From Kappaphycus alvarezii (taxonomy: Eukaryota; Rhodophyta; Florideophyceae; Gigartinales; Solieriaceae): a stretch of 64,000 bases of DNA. Positions within the stretch are counted from its first letter, which is position 1, and the number at the start of each line of letters is the position of its first letter. The stretch is taken from the NCBI GenBank assembly GCA_002205965.3, contig NADL03000625.1, positions 124,001 to 188,000 on the forward strand, given 5' to 3'. The position numbers and the translations under genes were made by a program. Shown in pieces: positions 13,480 through 26,128 of the stretch. Below the pieces are notes generated by a model. It did not search any database, was not told the origin of the DNA, and worked only from the letters and a program-made list of their open reading frames with translations.

Positions 13480-14030
13480 CATGAGGACTCACTCTACATC
13501 CGAGAATTCCGAAGTAAACATTGACCGGTATAGATCTATGAATTTTTGCAGCATTCAAGGCATGTATAATATCCTTCCTTCACAGTTGAGCTAGAACATA
13601 ACGTTTAATTGAGTCTAATGTCTGTATCCCAAACACGAAAGTAGCATCTTCATTCTGCTTAACATTTATACTAAACATAGCCTCATTGGAAGAAAACGCA
13701 GTGGCTTTATCATTGCTCTTCCGCACATCACATACAGAGATGATTGATGGTACTTTTGAGTACCTGATATAACCATTACCGCTAGAGAGGCCAAATTATT
13801 GTCAAAGTTCGACTTATCAGCAGCTGATGTCAGCACGGAAGCCAGTTGATTAGTTTCTGTGCAGAAACTGGGTCAAGAAAAATTAATATGGGAGACTCAA
13901 AAATTTTGCCTCGCTCGACGGACTTTTTAAACGGTAGGCTCGAGAATTGAAACTGGTCTTCAAGTTGTGCTGTGATTCTTTTTTTCAACGTGTTGTAAGA
14001 AATATCTGTTAAAATTTTAGATAGCAAGTA
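13480..14030 (-). pseudogene. Decayed coding-like sequence, unknown
   Basis: Minus-strand frames across this stretch give protein-like segments such as LASVLTSAADKSNFDNNLAS and VKQNEDATFVFGIQTLDSIK. One segment stays open for tens of codons in DNA that is otherwise full of stops. I recognise no domain. The direction is inferred from the better residue balance of the minus strand. It looks like an eroded gene or element of unknown type. Confidence 0.3.
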
Positions 14031-16610
14031 TTCGGTACCAAGAAATAGTTTTTTTGGAACTTATTTGCAGTCAGCATCGATTCAATTAGAGACTGAACCT
14101 GGTCAGCATCGATCACTCCTGATAAATCTGGGTCTGGTCAAACAAATATGATTATACTGTAATAACCAGTAAATACGGTGTGAGCTTGTTCAAGTTCTCA
14201 CCCGGGAGACCATTATAGAAGAACTGCTTTAAAATCATTGACCTGTGGTGTTCTTCCTGTACGTCTGTCCATCTATTCAAGGGGAAAAATTGATGAAACA
14301 CAATAATTGAGGGCGTAATGATGCGTCAGCGCTGATGATAAAGAAATTGATGAACGGAGGAAGTGTAGATTGGTGGATTGGCCTCAATAGTCTCTAAGTT
14401 TCAGTATCATCTCAGGACTCTTCTTGTGTCTCGATTTTTCTCGATCTCTGCCGTTCCTTCCGTTCTATTAACCTCTTGATCCTGTCATGAAAATAATGTT
14501 ACAACCAAATATTTCTGTACGGAATCGTTTTAATGAAAATAGAATAGCATTAAATTACCAACTATGTCTACGGAGTGCGCTGCACCAGATTGTAGAGGTG
14601 CTAAAACCAAACTATGAAGTAATAATTATTGTTCATAGTAATTTTTCAACGCAAACGAGGAAGCGTAGGCACTAGCAGATGAGCCGATCTCATAAAGAGA
14701 ACACATCTAAATTGCTGCCTTTTCTGGATATCTCGATAAACCCTCGCTATGAATAGGTCGCTTTTCTCGTTATTTACTTCCATATTGCTACATTAACTCG
14801 GGCCCTTGAGACATGGTCTCGAGAAAAAGACAAGACTACACCTTGCATCAGAGCTGCTACTATATGTTGGACAATTGTACCCATATAATGACCAACCTTA
14901 GCCCTAATTTTTTAAATGGAAAATCTCTCTGTCATTTTTTGTGCTGATATGTACTTCTAATAGCAGTGAAACTATTTCGAACGAAAGTTTGCGGTAATTC
15001 AATGCAAACAAGTGTATAAGCTACTTTTCAGTACCCGAAGGTCTTCGATGTTTTGTTTCACTTTGGAACATTTCATATCTCCATTACTTTCTTCCTTAGC
15101 TGACATTTTGCATATTTTAAACCACTGGGTCCCTTTTTACCGATATTATATGTGCTTAGAATATTTTGAGTGACGATTTACGGTCCTAGAAATAGCTCAA
15201 TCACTAGAGTTGCTGTAAATATTTTTGTAATAAGGCGTACCCCACATAGTACAATTCTATCGCAGATAGATTATAGCCATAATGAAGACAACTAATCTAT
15301 TTTACCCTTCCAAATATTTTTTACTGGACCTATTTTAAATTGCGGAACTCCAACCCTTAATATTTTAAGGATTATTTTGAATGCCCCCGTGGAAAAGGTC
15401 ACGAAATGTTTAGTGGTCACTTGAGAAGTTTGCCAGACAGACCTAGATCATGCTATTCTTCTCTCTAAATCCTTCAGGGGGTAATTCGGCAGACATATTT
15501 AGTTATCATGAAAATAAAACTCTCAATCGTCAACTGTGCTTTCTCTAATTACTTGTTGGTGATTTTTAATGTGTCCGAATCCTTTTGAGACAATTGTGGT
15601 TATCTGGACTATTTTTGGATAGATTTTAATACAGCTTTAAAGAGGGAAACGCCCAAAAATTATCAGCTTTACGATAAAAGATATCTTTTTATAGAGAGTA
15701 GTCTTAGTGCTCCTACGAAGAACACTTCCTTTTCGTTATTTTGGCAAGATATATCCAAAATAGACGCAAGATGGCTGCCTAGAAATGATTTTTTTACTCA
15801 CCCATAGTACAAGAAATTTGAATTTTCGCAGTGAACGCAAGGAAATACCTTATAACCTAGCGCGAAAGTCTTGAAACTTAGCGTAAATACAGAGGAATTC
15901 GCGCAATTGATATAAAAATAATAAAACTCAAAAATCACACTGGTCACTAGTATTTCACTCTATTTCTTAAAGGACATCAAAACAATTATCGTGGCCGATT
16001 CAACGAAGGCGAATGCTGAAGAATTTCGATAGCTGCCTCTTGATATTGAAAATAGTGGAATGCAGTCCTTCATTCAATATTTTAGACATGCATAGACGGC
16101 AGTGATGACGTCAAGATCGCTAAGTCAAAACCGAACGAAAAAGGACACAGTACATACAACTCCCTACATCCTATGGTGAAACAAACTTGCAGAAAAAAAA
16201 AAAGTTTCATCATTTCCTCCGTGCAACGACTTTTAATTGTTTAGGTATATTTTATAAATCTTTCAAGTACTGACGGGAAGTAGTGGACTACGTTGCTACG
16301 TTTATGAACGTGGTTCGTTACAAAAAACAAAAAGTGGCGTACAAGTCTCTGTTCGGGGAACGTTTTAACCATCTACATTAATCCAACTGTTTTGGTTACT
16401 ACGTAATGTATGAAACAAATGAAGAAAGACTTGCCTGTCTGTAGTCCAGATTTAGTGTTATTACACTGCTACGAGGTTCGATGTGATGTGTCTAAAAATT
16501 ACTGTCGAACATCTGTTCTCAAAAAAACGGTCAATTAATTTATTCTCTGATAAACTGTCTTTACCTGATTAATAATTCGAATTGAGATTTTCGTCGTCCA
16601 CATCTTTAAT
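14031..16610. other. AT-rich DNA, nothing recognised
   Basis: No domain-bearing frame, terminal repeat or RNA gene was noticed. The 62-codon open frame at 14487-14675 has no support beyond its length. Confidence 0.45.
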
Positions 16611-16619
16611 TACAATTAA

Positions 16620-17830
16620 GTTACTGCTTCCAATGCTGCAATCACCTTTCGTCATGAAATGTCAGAATTTCTTTCCATGTAGAGATGTGTTCAATTGAAG
16701 TATCATTTTCATGGTTACTAGCATTATCTGTTGAATTGGAAATATATTCAATTGAGTTTTGAATAGTAGCCATAAAGGAAATACAACTCGATTTTATCAT
16801 GTCCGCAGCTTTTTAAAAATCTTCATAGCCCCCCCTCATTTGTAAAACTCATTATCTTTCTCTAAAAAACTTCGCCGTTGCAGTCGTTGTCTTAGACTTC
16901 TCTGTATTTTCATTGGTACTATCATTTAAATCAGATTCGCCCTTCATTTCACCCCATATAATAGTTTAAAATGTTTTTTCATTTAGATTAGTTAGAAGAC
17001 TCAAATATTTATCCGCAGAATTGCATTAATAAAGAATCGAGATGTGGTACAACTTTATACATGAAAAGTATCTCAGCGCTTGCTCTTCATTGCAACCTTA
17101 CTTTCGTGATAGCCACTGCGATGAGTTATTTTCAACTTCGTAAATTTTTCAACAAGTCGTGTTTTCATTCAATAAACGGATGTCTGTTGTCGTGTTTAAG
17201 CAATAGAATCAAGTCGTGTAATGAAGAAACCCGTACTGAATATAATAAGACTCTTCGCGGTTTATTCCTTTGTTTATTGAAGCATCCTTCGGTGCAATAG
17301 CACCAATTTCTGGTGTCGAGGCGACTTTTTCACGGTATACTGGTTGCTGTTCCAGAGACTAATGAATGGTATGATTTCATCGCGTCTATGAGACAGAGCT
17401 GTGAGCAGCAAAATGGGGAACGTTCCCAAAAGTCAAAGAAAAGAACCGTTGATACCAGGTTTGCAAAACAGGACAAAAATTAAGAAAGAATTAGATAAGC
17501 AGTGAATAGTATTTAGTTTACTAAGTAGGTTATTAACACCAACGGCAACCGCTAAATTAATATTTGTATGTACACGTAAACGTGGAAGTATGATGCGACT
17601 CAAGTGAAGTACTATACACTCAAAATGAAAGGAGGATCTCAAGTGAAAAAAGAGGGGTAAAAGTGGGAATGGGAGCGGATAAACATGCCTATACTGAAAC
17701 ATTCCGTTTACAAGAGCTCAGAGAGGCAAAATTGAGCAGTCCCGCTGCAATTCGATATTTTTGTAGCATTTATTTTGATTTTATCCAATATACAGATAAA
17801 TGAATTTATTTGGTAGATAGATTAAGACTG
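16620..17830. pseudogene. Decayed coding-like segments on both strands
   Basis: On the minus strand at about 16640-16960, peptide-like stretches such as MIKSSCISFMATIQNSIEYI and DSTNENTEKSKTTTATAKFF occur. On the plus strand at about 17590-17820 a frame reads KVGMGADKHAYTETFRLQEL and ends in a stop. The residue balance is protein-like but no family is recognised and the frames do not stay open. The opposite orientations suggest at least two separate eroded sequences. Confidence 0.3.
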
Positions 17831-18990
17831 AATGCATCGCTAAACTCTGTACATTTGCCGGTAAAAAGTTTTTAAACGGCAATTGAGGGACCATTTAGGT
17901 CAAAATATTGGTCTAATGAGTGGAGAGTACCTGAAAATGTTTAGTTCGAGCTTGGAAGCCAAACAAATACGGAACAGAGGATAATGGACCTGTTTGGGGA
18001 AGGATACAGAAATGAAATCACTGGTAATTGGAAGTGATAAAAACTACCCTGACTCTGCCCCGGATAACAGAAGATGGACGCTTTCGAAAATAATTTCCAC
18101 AAGAAAATCAGTAAAAATCAGTTTCTCCCGTAACAGTGCAGCACTAGTGCGAGTTCCTACTTCAGAATGTTTCCACTTGTTCTGAAGTCACATCCGTTTC
18201 GGAAAGAAAATTTTTTGCAGCAGTGAACAAACGAAATTCCTCAAGTTAAATATGGGAAACGAGTATTTCAACAGCCCTGACGTCCTGAGTTACAGTGTCA
18301 ATCTATATTTGTTGATTAATCAGCACAGCAAATGTATCGATGTGCATTATCACATCTTCTTACTGTAAAGTGTACTGCGAAGACTTTACTTCTGGCTTTT
18401 TTGAAATTTACCACCCTGTTGACTTTAAACCGTTCCAGGTCATTCTAACGAATCATCTTATATTGGTTATAAGTCACGATAATAATTACGCGTAGTGGCT
18501 AGTATTTCACTTAAAATATGACCAGTTTACTTCCTCATCATTTCAACTGTGCAAATTTTCACATTTCAAGTTCCTGATAATATATCTCAACTCAAAATTC
18601 TAGAGATAATTTATTGGCTTCAAAAGAGTCCTTTAATCCAGTTCATCCAGCGATTATTCTGACTTTCTGTCCGAGGTCTTTATGTTGAGTTTACTAAAGT
18701 CTGCCATGATTTGTGAGAATCGTTACCACGTAGTGGTACCACACTTAATTTTTTATTTGCCTCACACAATTTCAAAGGGCTTGATATAATTATTCTTCTC
18801 CAAGTGCCTTACATATCATTTAAAAATGATGGAGTCCAATGCCATCAGTTGTGGGGTTAAGATCTGCAATATCGAAATAAACCTGTACTCTATACATATG
18901 CCCACGAAAATTCACTCCTCTATTTCTTGCACAATTGAATGCAGATGGTATTCCATTATGGACAAAATGAGGTAAACGATAGATTCACTG
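17831..18990. other. AT-rich DNA, nothing recognised
   Basis: Only short open frames, one of 63 codons at 17994-18185, without recognisable similarity. No repeats were noticed before the repeat cluster starting at 18991. Confidence 0.45.
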
Positions 18991-19155
18991 TAACAATTTC
19001 TCTGCTACACCACTGTGTCGTAGAGACTTGTTCGCTGTCGTTATTAAAAATATCTAAGTGGCGTGGTGTAATAATTTCTCTGCTATACCACTGTGTAATA
19101 GAGATTTGTTCGCTGTCGTTGTTCTAATTCACTTCTACACAGTGGTGTAACAGAG
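18991..19155. repeat. Two direct copies of a ~58-bp unit plus one inverted partial copy
   Basis: A unit of about 58 bases starting TAACAATTTCTCTGCTACAC (18991) recurs at 19069 with a few substitutions, a spacing of 78 bases. The core CTCTGCTACACCACTGTGT is then present in inverted form as ACACAGTGGTGTAACAGAG (about 19137-19155). The first or second unit can therefore pair with the inverted copy to make a stem of about 19 bp. An open frame through it shows a duplicated peptide, a by-product of the repeat. This could be the end of a foldback or MITE-like element. Confidence 0.7.
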
Positions 19156-19830
19156 AACATGGATAGGAATTTGGTTCCATGAATTGGCTTTAATCGTATG
19201 AGGTTTTATACCTAGTCTTTTTATTTATGCTTAAGCAATTTATTTGACGCAGCGGCATGGTACAGGTCTTTATAGTACTTCTTTTAGTAGTTACACTTTA
19301 TCGGCACTTATTCGCTAGTTACTACTGTAATGTTTAGTTATTGAGATATAATCAATATAGTCTACTCTAGAGCTACATTACTGCCTGTAATATGGGAGGT
19401 CTTCTAGACTCTTGGGGAAATATAGCTACACTCTATTGAATCTTTGCCTCAAACGTCTTAAACCTACTTACATCGTTTCTACTACTCCTTTAGTAGCGCC
19501 CCGGCTAAATCCCTCTATGTTCCACGGATAGCATGGCTTTCGCCGGCTCCGATGCTGTTTCGCCTTCTCTAGCTCTAGTTCTAGATTTTTTACAAGCGGA
19601 TTTTTTTCCTTTTTGTGCTTTTTTGAAATTTGGAAAATTGTTTATGTTAGTTTACTGTAAGCAAAATCTCATATACTGCACTTGTGGATTGGAGCGCCAA
19701 GAACAAGGGAGTTCCTGTGGGCTGAAGTGCCTCTAATAATCATCGTTCTAAACAGCTAAGGCTCCTAAGTGGAAATCTTTGAAAAGAAAGCGTGAGGAAG
19801 CAGCAAAATTTGCTTTTTCTAGGTCATTGT
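19156..19830. other. Spacer between repeat cluster and Gypsy 5' LTR
   Basis: Mixed composition, slightly GC-richer around 19490-19600. A 67-codon open frame (19533-19736) shows no recognisable domain. No target-site duplication for the neighbouring LTR element could be identified at its right edge. Confidence 0.4.
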
Positions 19831-20337
19831 TGTATTTCACTTCACAGGCCTTACAGTTTTACAGGAATAACTGCATCTACAGTACTGTAAATTCAAACCA
19901 CTAGTAACCTTACAAACAGTGCTACCAGGCACTTTGCTGTCATTACACTTTCCTTACAGTTCTGTACACAGCGTTTGACCCCGTTGGTACACTTGGAATA
20001 GTTACGTGCGAGTTGCACACTGGAATATTATATCATTGCTTTACTAATCAAAATTTGCCTTGCTATCCCATGCCACCTGGTCCAATGTACTTCTTACATC
20101 TTGCCAGAGTATGTCCCTCTTGCTGACTACGATTCTGAAAGCGCTACTTACGATACCTTCAGAGCTGTTTTACGGGAAAGCCTTTGAATTCGGTACTGTT
20201 AGACTACATATTCCTTCAGTATGGAGCTATATTCAGTTCTCTATAAACCTCAGTTTGGAGCAGCCGGCCTAACCCCGCCAGCATCAACCAAAGTTTCAAC
20301 CACAGCTCTACCTTGATCTGGTCGTGTGCGCTTAACA
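19831..20337 (+). repeat. 5' LTR of the Gypsy element
   Basis: Direct repeat of 26129-26636, starting TG and ending CA. A TATA-like CTATAAACC (20241-20249) fits the U3 promoter position, about 100 bases from the LTR end. No clear flanking target duplication was found. Confidence 0.9.
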
Positions 20338-20538
20338 ATCAACATCGTGGAAGCATCGCAAGTGAGTTGAGCCTCATTGTGCGTTTTTCCAATCCACCAG
20401 CTGGGGTAAAATCTCAACTAGATTTATCTCAGCTGCCCGATCGCAAACAGAGACTAACCTTGTGTTTTTTACTCTGACCTTTACGCGGTAATCCTCAGTG
20501 TCGTACAACAAAAATTCAAAGAGCCGCCCTTCGCCTTC

Positions 20539-21240
20539 GTCATAATACGACTCAGAAGACCTCGACGACTTTCCTTCCCGGCCCATCTCGCCATTCGTAC
20601 CGACTGGCGCGGAACAGGATCCGACCACTCCGCTTCGTCTATCAACTCCGAGAACCCCTATCGCCCTACGCAGCCCCGAAGAGCCAAAGACATCGACGCC
20701 GACTTATCTTCCTGGCCAAGATCTCGCCCTACCCCGAGCACTTTCAGATACAAGAGCACCTCCCCTTGTTACGGTTGAGAAGCCTCGCACCCATTTTCGG
20801 TCGTTTCCCCTACCCTCATGGACCGGTCTTTGATCCTTACCACCAATACCAAGGAAGCCATTGCGTCCGATTGTCCCGAAGTCATCAAGGCCACCGAAAT
20901 GTTCAAGGGGTCCTCTGAGAAGGCTTCAATTGCTCCCGGACGCCGCCTTATTTTCGACCCAAAGGGTGGTAAACCATCGAATCCGCAAGGCTAGGCCCTC
21001 GAAAAGGCACGGATGAACAAGAATCTGAAGTCCTCTCCGTTCCATTGTCGTCATTGTCAAGTCACCTGCTCCGGTCGCGTTCAGTACTTCGAGCACCTAC
21101 GTTCCCGTCGTCACATCCGCCGTACAAGCAAGAAGGAGTATAACTGCCAGGACTGCAATATTGAGATGTTCAGTGAACAAGACCTTGTCCGCCGTCAGAA
21201 CGGGGCCCAGCATCGACTCACAGTCAAGGGTCGCAAGTAG
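20539..21240 (+). pseudogene. Proline-rich segment plus C2H2 (JAZ/U1-like) zinc-finger sequence inside the Gypsy element, broken
   Basis: GC-rich compared with both neighbours. A frame from about 20542 gives an acidic then proline-rich, disordered-looking stretch (YDSEDLDDFP, then many TPR/SPEEP motifs). The overlapping next frame, from the ATG at 20818, encodes about 58 residues followed by two zinc fingers near its end. Finger one is CRHCQVTCSGRVQYFEHLRS with its second His further on, spacing C-x2-C-x12-H-x5-H, which is typical of dsRNA-binding JAZ or U1-type fingers. Finger two begins CQDCNIEMFSEQDL and looks degenerate. It lies between LTR and gag, where no such gene is expected, so it may be a captured or inserted host sequence. 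It looks broken, with about two breaks. An origin as part of the element itself cannot be excluded. Confidence 0.55.
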
Positions 21241-21529
21241 TATCTTTATTTTCCATTAAAATTTCTCGCTTTTTGAGTGACAAAAAGGAAAATACAGCTA
21301 TAAGTTCATTTCTCAATCGACTTCGTGTGTGTGTTGTGTTCGAACTTCCGCCGTGATTGAAAACTTCCTCTGATGCCCCCAGATTCTTGTGGTAGGACTT
21401 AAAATTGGAGGTCTGTATTGCCATCAGGACCTAGAGAGGACAACCACCGCAAAGACAGAATCGAAAGAAAGGATACTATAACGCACCCGACGTGACTGAC
21501 GTCAAACCTTACGTGAGAGAGGGAACTTT

Positions 21530-21612
21530 TTGTAAGTGCTCTTGGCGGATTTGAACCCGCGACCACTTCATCAGGAGCTGCTTACACTTAACCGCTATGT
21601 CACCAATACCGA
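21530..21612 (-). ncRNA. tRNA-like sequence with A and B boxes (degenerate tRNA or SINE head)
   Basis: On the minus strand GGGTTCAAATCC (complement of 21547-21558) matches the RNA polymerase III B box perfectly, and TGACATAGCGGTTAAG (complement of 21587-21602) resembles an A box, about 28 bases apart. The T-arm stem is poorly paired and the flanking bases do not form a good acceptor stem, so this is unlikely to be a working tRNA. It may be a tRNA relic or the head of a tRNA-derived SINE lying inside the Gypsy element. Confidence 0.4.
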
Positions 21613-22083
21613 AATTTGAAGGTACGAGGAGAGCCAATCAGATTATAAAGCACATTTTTTCAAAAATAATTTTTTCGAGGAGTTAGTTCCGCGGATCGCG
21701 TCCAGGTGTCACTCGACACGTGGCTTTATCCGCCGCCGTATCTACCAGCGACTGAGTTACACCCTCTGGTCATCCATCGCTCAAGCTATCATGTCCCGAG
21801 CCCCGATGCGCATGGACGACGAGATACATCCGGTTGGATCCTAGCCGTATAGTTAGGACGTGCGCAGTCCCCAGTAGATACTGAATGCATGAAAGTTCTT
21901 CTTGGCATTTTGAAAAACCAGCTTGCTGTAGGCTTCCCATCGTGAGTAGTTAGATCAAGAACCATCTAAACGACTGTCTGTTACTGCAGGTGTTGTAGAA
22001 ATCATGTACACGCATCACCACGTGTACTCGTGTAACATCGAAAACTTCTCTCAGGTACCAGGCCGACCATTGTTACTGCCTTT

Positions 22084-22912
22084 GTGAACCTAACCGCTGT
22101 GAATCAGCAACAAGTCACCCTAGAGTCCCTTACACAAATAGTGCATCAGCTGCAGCAAAATATCGAGCATGCCAATAACCAGATTGCTGCACACAGATCA
22201 GAGCATTCTATTGCAGCGCAAAGGGTATCCTTCTTAGAATATGAACTGGTAAACGCCCGAAAACAGGCCAGTTCGTCAAGTAATGCACCTTCGAATAGTC
22301 AGGCTGGCCCAAAGAAAAACATGCCAACTACATTCACTGGGAAAGGATCGATTGGTAGCTGGTGTGTTCAGATGGACAACTACCTCGGAGCGAATGATGG
22401 CAATGGACCCCTACACATAACACTAAGCTGATTGGCTGGCATTACCCATGAGTGGTGGATGTTCCACTCCAAAACAGAAGGAGGGAAAGGAAGAAGTTCC
22501 TGGCGGACACTAAAGGGTGCTTTAATCCAGCGTTTTGAAACGTTGAACAAAGAGAAGATCGCTCGAGACATGCTCTCCCGCTGGAAACTAGTGCAATGTG
22601 TTCCTACCTTCAACGAAGACTTCAACAAAATTATACTGGACATCCCTGATATTGAAGTTAAAGACAAGATAGATCGTTACTCTCGCGGTTTAAAGCCTTA
22701 TTTCTGGAAGGAGTTATGCACCAAAAAATACTTTAATGTCTCCAGCTTCATGACGGATGCTGAGTGTGAAGGTTTGGGCGCACAAGAGGTAATCGATGGT
22801 TGAACTGATGGTTGAAGCTTCCGGTGAACATACCGGAGCTTCTAACCATGGTTTATATAGAGAGGCATTCAACGAGAGTGACAATGAATGGTAAACAAAC
22901 AATACTAAATTC
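22084..22912 (+). mobile_element. Gag-like region of the Gypsy element, broken
   Basis: It begins MNLTAVNQQQVTLESLTQIV, a Gln-rich helical stretch, followed by a Ser/Asn linker and a capsid-like region containing ALIQRFETLNKEKIARDML, typical of Gypsy Gag (W...L..RF). It sits upstream of protease and reverse transcriptase sequence in the same element and strand. It looks broken. Confidence 0.75.
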
Positions 22913-23635
22913 AAGAGTATTCTACAAGAACAGGCCTAGGGGCGTAATACTACAAGGTTTTGAGAGTTCACCTAGTATATTGCGGTGAGACTGAAAATAT
23001 TGCCCATCATGGCAGAGTTCCATTGATCCACTTGGCGAGACACCACAAAGCACTTGCTGATTGGTCTTGCCTGGAAAGTATCTAGAAGTACGCCAGGTAT
23101 CCATAATGGCTTTGTCTGATTGGTCTGTGGTATTGCGCTGCGTCGGTGCCAGATTACAGTACATTAAGTGCGCTGATGTCTCCTTACAGTGCTTATAATG
23201 CACTGGTGCCTCTCTACGGTGCTCATGCCGTTTGAGGGCTACTAGCGGGATACTACTGGGCAAATTCGTCACACTGACCAAGTGAAATCTGCCTATTGGC
23301 GTTCTGGAATCGGTAAACTATCAAAGTATTCTGGAGGAAAGAGTGGAAATGGAAGCTCTTTTGCTGGAAACAGCAGTCCAGTACCGATGGAAGTTGGGAA
23401 CATATAAGTTATATCTTGGCTGAAAGAAACAATCCAAATTTACAGAAGCTCGACAAAGAAGAACGTGAAAGATGTATTGCGCGAAGTTCTCTGAATCAGG
23501 TGCAGACAGAAAGCCCACATGGCCAAGAACTGCCCAAAAGCCCCGGAGGAACTAATTTAAGGTCCCCAGTCAGTTCCTTTAATTGAAGAACCATTAAAAA
23601 CCCATGAATTTGACAAAGAAACCTGAGATTTATCA

Positions 23636-26100
23636 TTGAAGAAAACAAAGAGACCCATCGTGTCCACCATCAGATCGAATGCAACTTTCTTTGAAACATT
23701 CTCCCCTGCATTCGAGAGAAAGCACAAGGGCCTTCTCATTGTCAAGGGTATAATTGCTGGAGGGCCAGCTAAAATCCTTATCGACCCTGGTGGTGAGATC
23801 AACTTTTTGAGTGAATCATTTTGCAAAAAACACCACATAAAGGCCACAGATTCCAGAGAGCTTGCTGAAATGGCCAACGGCGCAGACCAGATACTTCAAG
23901 AATTGATAAATGCTGTCAGTGTACGTATTAACGCCTATAAATAACCTCTGTACTTTACGGTAAGCCCATTGAAGCGTTATGATGCAGTTATTGGGAAAGA
24001 ATTGTTTGCTTTGCATGGGGCAACAAGCAATTGCCTTAATAATGAGGTGAAAATCGAGCATAAGGGACATTAATTCGTGTTTATTGCTGGTGATGTTGCA
24101 GTGAGTCCTTCTGTATCTTTCAATACTATATTTATTGATTTCGATGAGGAAAATGAGTTATTTGCAGGTTTACTCAGACCTTTACATTCTAGTGAACCAA
24201 GACCACCAGTATACCCTCAAAACGTACAGAAGGTTTTGGAAACATTTGCTGATGTATTTTCAGAGAACCTCCCTAGAAGTTTGCAAACGAGGAGGAAACA
24301 AGACTTTGAAATAGAATTAAAGGAACGAGCAGAACCACAGAAGAAAGGTATCTATATAATTTCAGACAGAGAGATGTCAGAGCTCCGAAAACAGTTGGAC
24401 AAGCTACTGGAAGCTGCGCTTATAAGACCTAGTAAGAGACCCTGGGGAACTGCTATTCTATTGGTGAGAAAGAAGGATAATGGTATACGAATGAGTGTAA
24501 TTTTGACTTCAAGACAATCCACATCTCAGGAAAATCAAATATAGTCGCGGACGCACTATCGAGGCAACCACAAGAAGTGCCGTCAGCTGATCACCGGAAC
24601 AATTCATTACTCCAAGAATTAATTACCAAGAAATCCTCAGAATCAAATAACATCTTGACTATGTCATTCACGAACACTGAGTTGGTAGGGTTGGCAGAAG
24701 ATTATGGTAGAGATGAGAACCTCAGAACCCATTATCAAGATCCGAAAGCTCCCTTCGAGCTTCGAAGGATGCTTCTACTTAGAAGCAAGAAGAACTGTGT
24801 ACCAGGATGAAATTTTGGAGTCAAGCTCCTGCATGACTATCATTGCACGTCTAACCCGGGACACCTAAGAATAAGTAAATCTATCAACCGAATATCATCA
24901 AAGTTTTATTGGAAAAATTTAAGATCGGACGTAGTCCGGTACGTTCGTTCCCACCAATGCCAGAGAACCAAAGGAACCAATCGGAAGCCCTTAGGTCTTT
25001 TGGGACCACTAGAACTAATGAAAACCAAATGGACCCACATAACCATGGACTTTGTCAAACCTCTCCCAAAATCGAAAAATTGAAACAATGGAGTTTTTAC
25101 AGACTTAGAAAAACTTTCTAAGATGATCAGAATAATAACAACGAAACCAATCACAGATGTTCCGTCCTGAACGACTCTGCTGTTCAAAAATCACGTATAC
25201 AGACATCATGGATTCCCAGAGATTATCATATGTGACCTAGATCCCATCTTCAAGAGCAAGTTTTGGACAAACTTTTTGCTTTGCTAGGAACAAGATATCT
25301 CCCTCCTCTGCATACCAACCACAACCTGATGGAAAGTCGAAGATAGTGAGCAAGAAAATTGAGGAAATGATCCGTGCTTTCGTTATCTTCGACAAATGAA
25401 ATTGGGATAACTATCTGGTAGACTTTGAAGTTGCTTACAACTCCTCTGCTAATGTAACTACAACTTCCTCGCCATTTTCCTTCAATTACGGAATTCAACC
25501 AAAACAGTACCCTTGGATGTTTTAGCGTTAGTTAATCTAGCGGCCGTAGGTTTCCTAAAATATATGCAAGAAGAATTACGGAAAGCCCAGCATCAAATCC
25601 GAAAATCCAGTGAATCCACCACAAAATTTGTAAAAAAGAAGAGAAAGACGTCTACGTTAAAGATCCGCGATAAGTTTCGGCTATCAAAAATTACCTTATC
25701 ATTCGAAGTAGCGGCTGGATCACGCAAACTGAACCTAGAGTGTTGTGGTCCCTTTGAAATCACAGTAAATATTAACGGTGTGATGTACCGTCTGCAGTTA
25801 TCTGAACCGATGATTGACAGAGGAATACATAACGCGTTCCACGCTAGCCTCTTGAAACCGTTCTTTGAAGATGAATTCAACCGAAAAATTCCACCTCCCC
25901 CACCTCTCCAATTTCAAGATGGACATGAGGAATACGAAGTTCAATCTATATTCGCTCACAAGAAAGAAATTGGAAAAAATAAAATCCTTGTCGATCGGAA
26001 GAGTTAAGGAGATCATGAGAACTCGTGGCTTTCTAAATCATTTCTTAGGAATTCACAAGAACGTTTGAATAAGTACAAGCAGAACCTCAAGTATCGAGCC
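23636..26100 (+). mobile_element. Pol region of the Gypsy element (protease, RT, integrase, chromodomain-like), broken
   Basis: Recognisable pieces in order are: an aspartic protease-like GPAKILIDPGGEINFLSESF; an RT N-terminal part with IELKERAEPQKKGIY and the finger-region ALIRPSKRPWG; an RNase H-end DALSRQP; an integrase with HLRISKSINRISSKFYW and a Cys pair, then the core with ITMDFV; and a tail DGHEEYEVQSI that is chromodomain-like. Much of the RT core is not recognisable. The order fits a Ty3/Gypsy chromovirus. It is broken in many places. Confidence 0.85.
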
Positions 26101-26128
26101 GATTTTTCTCTGTAGGGGGGATTGAAGT

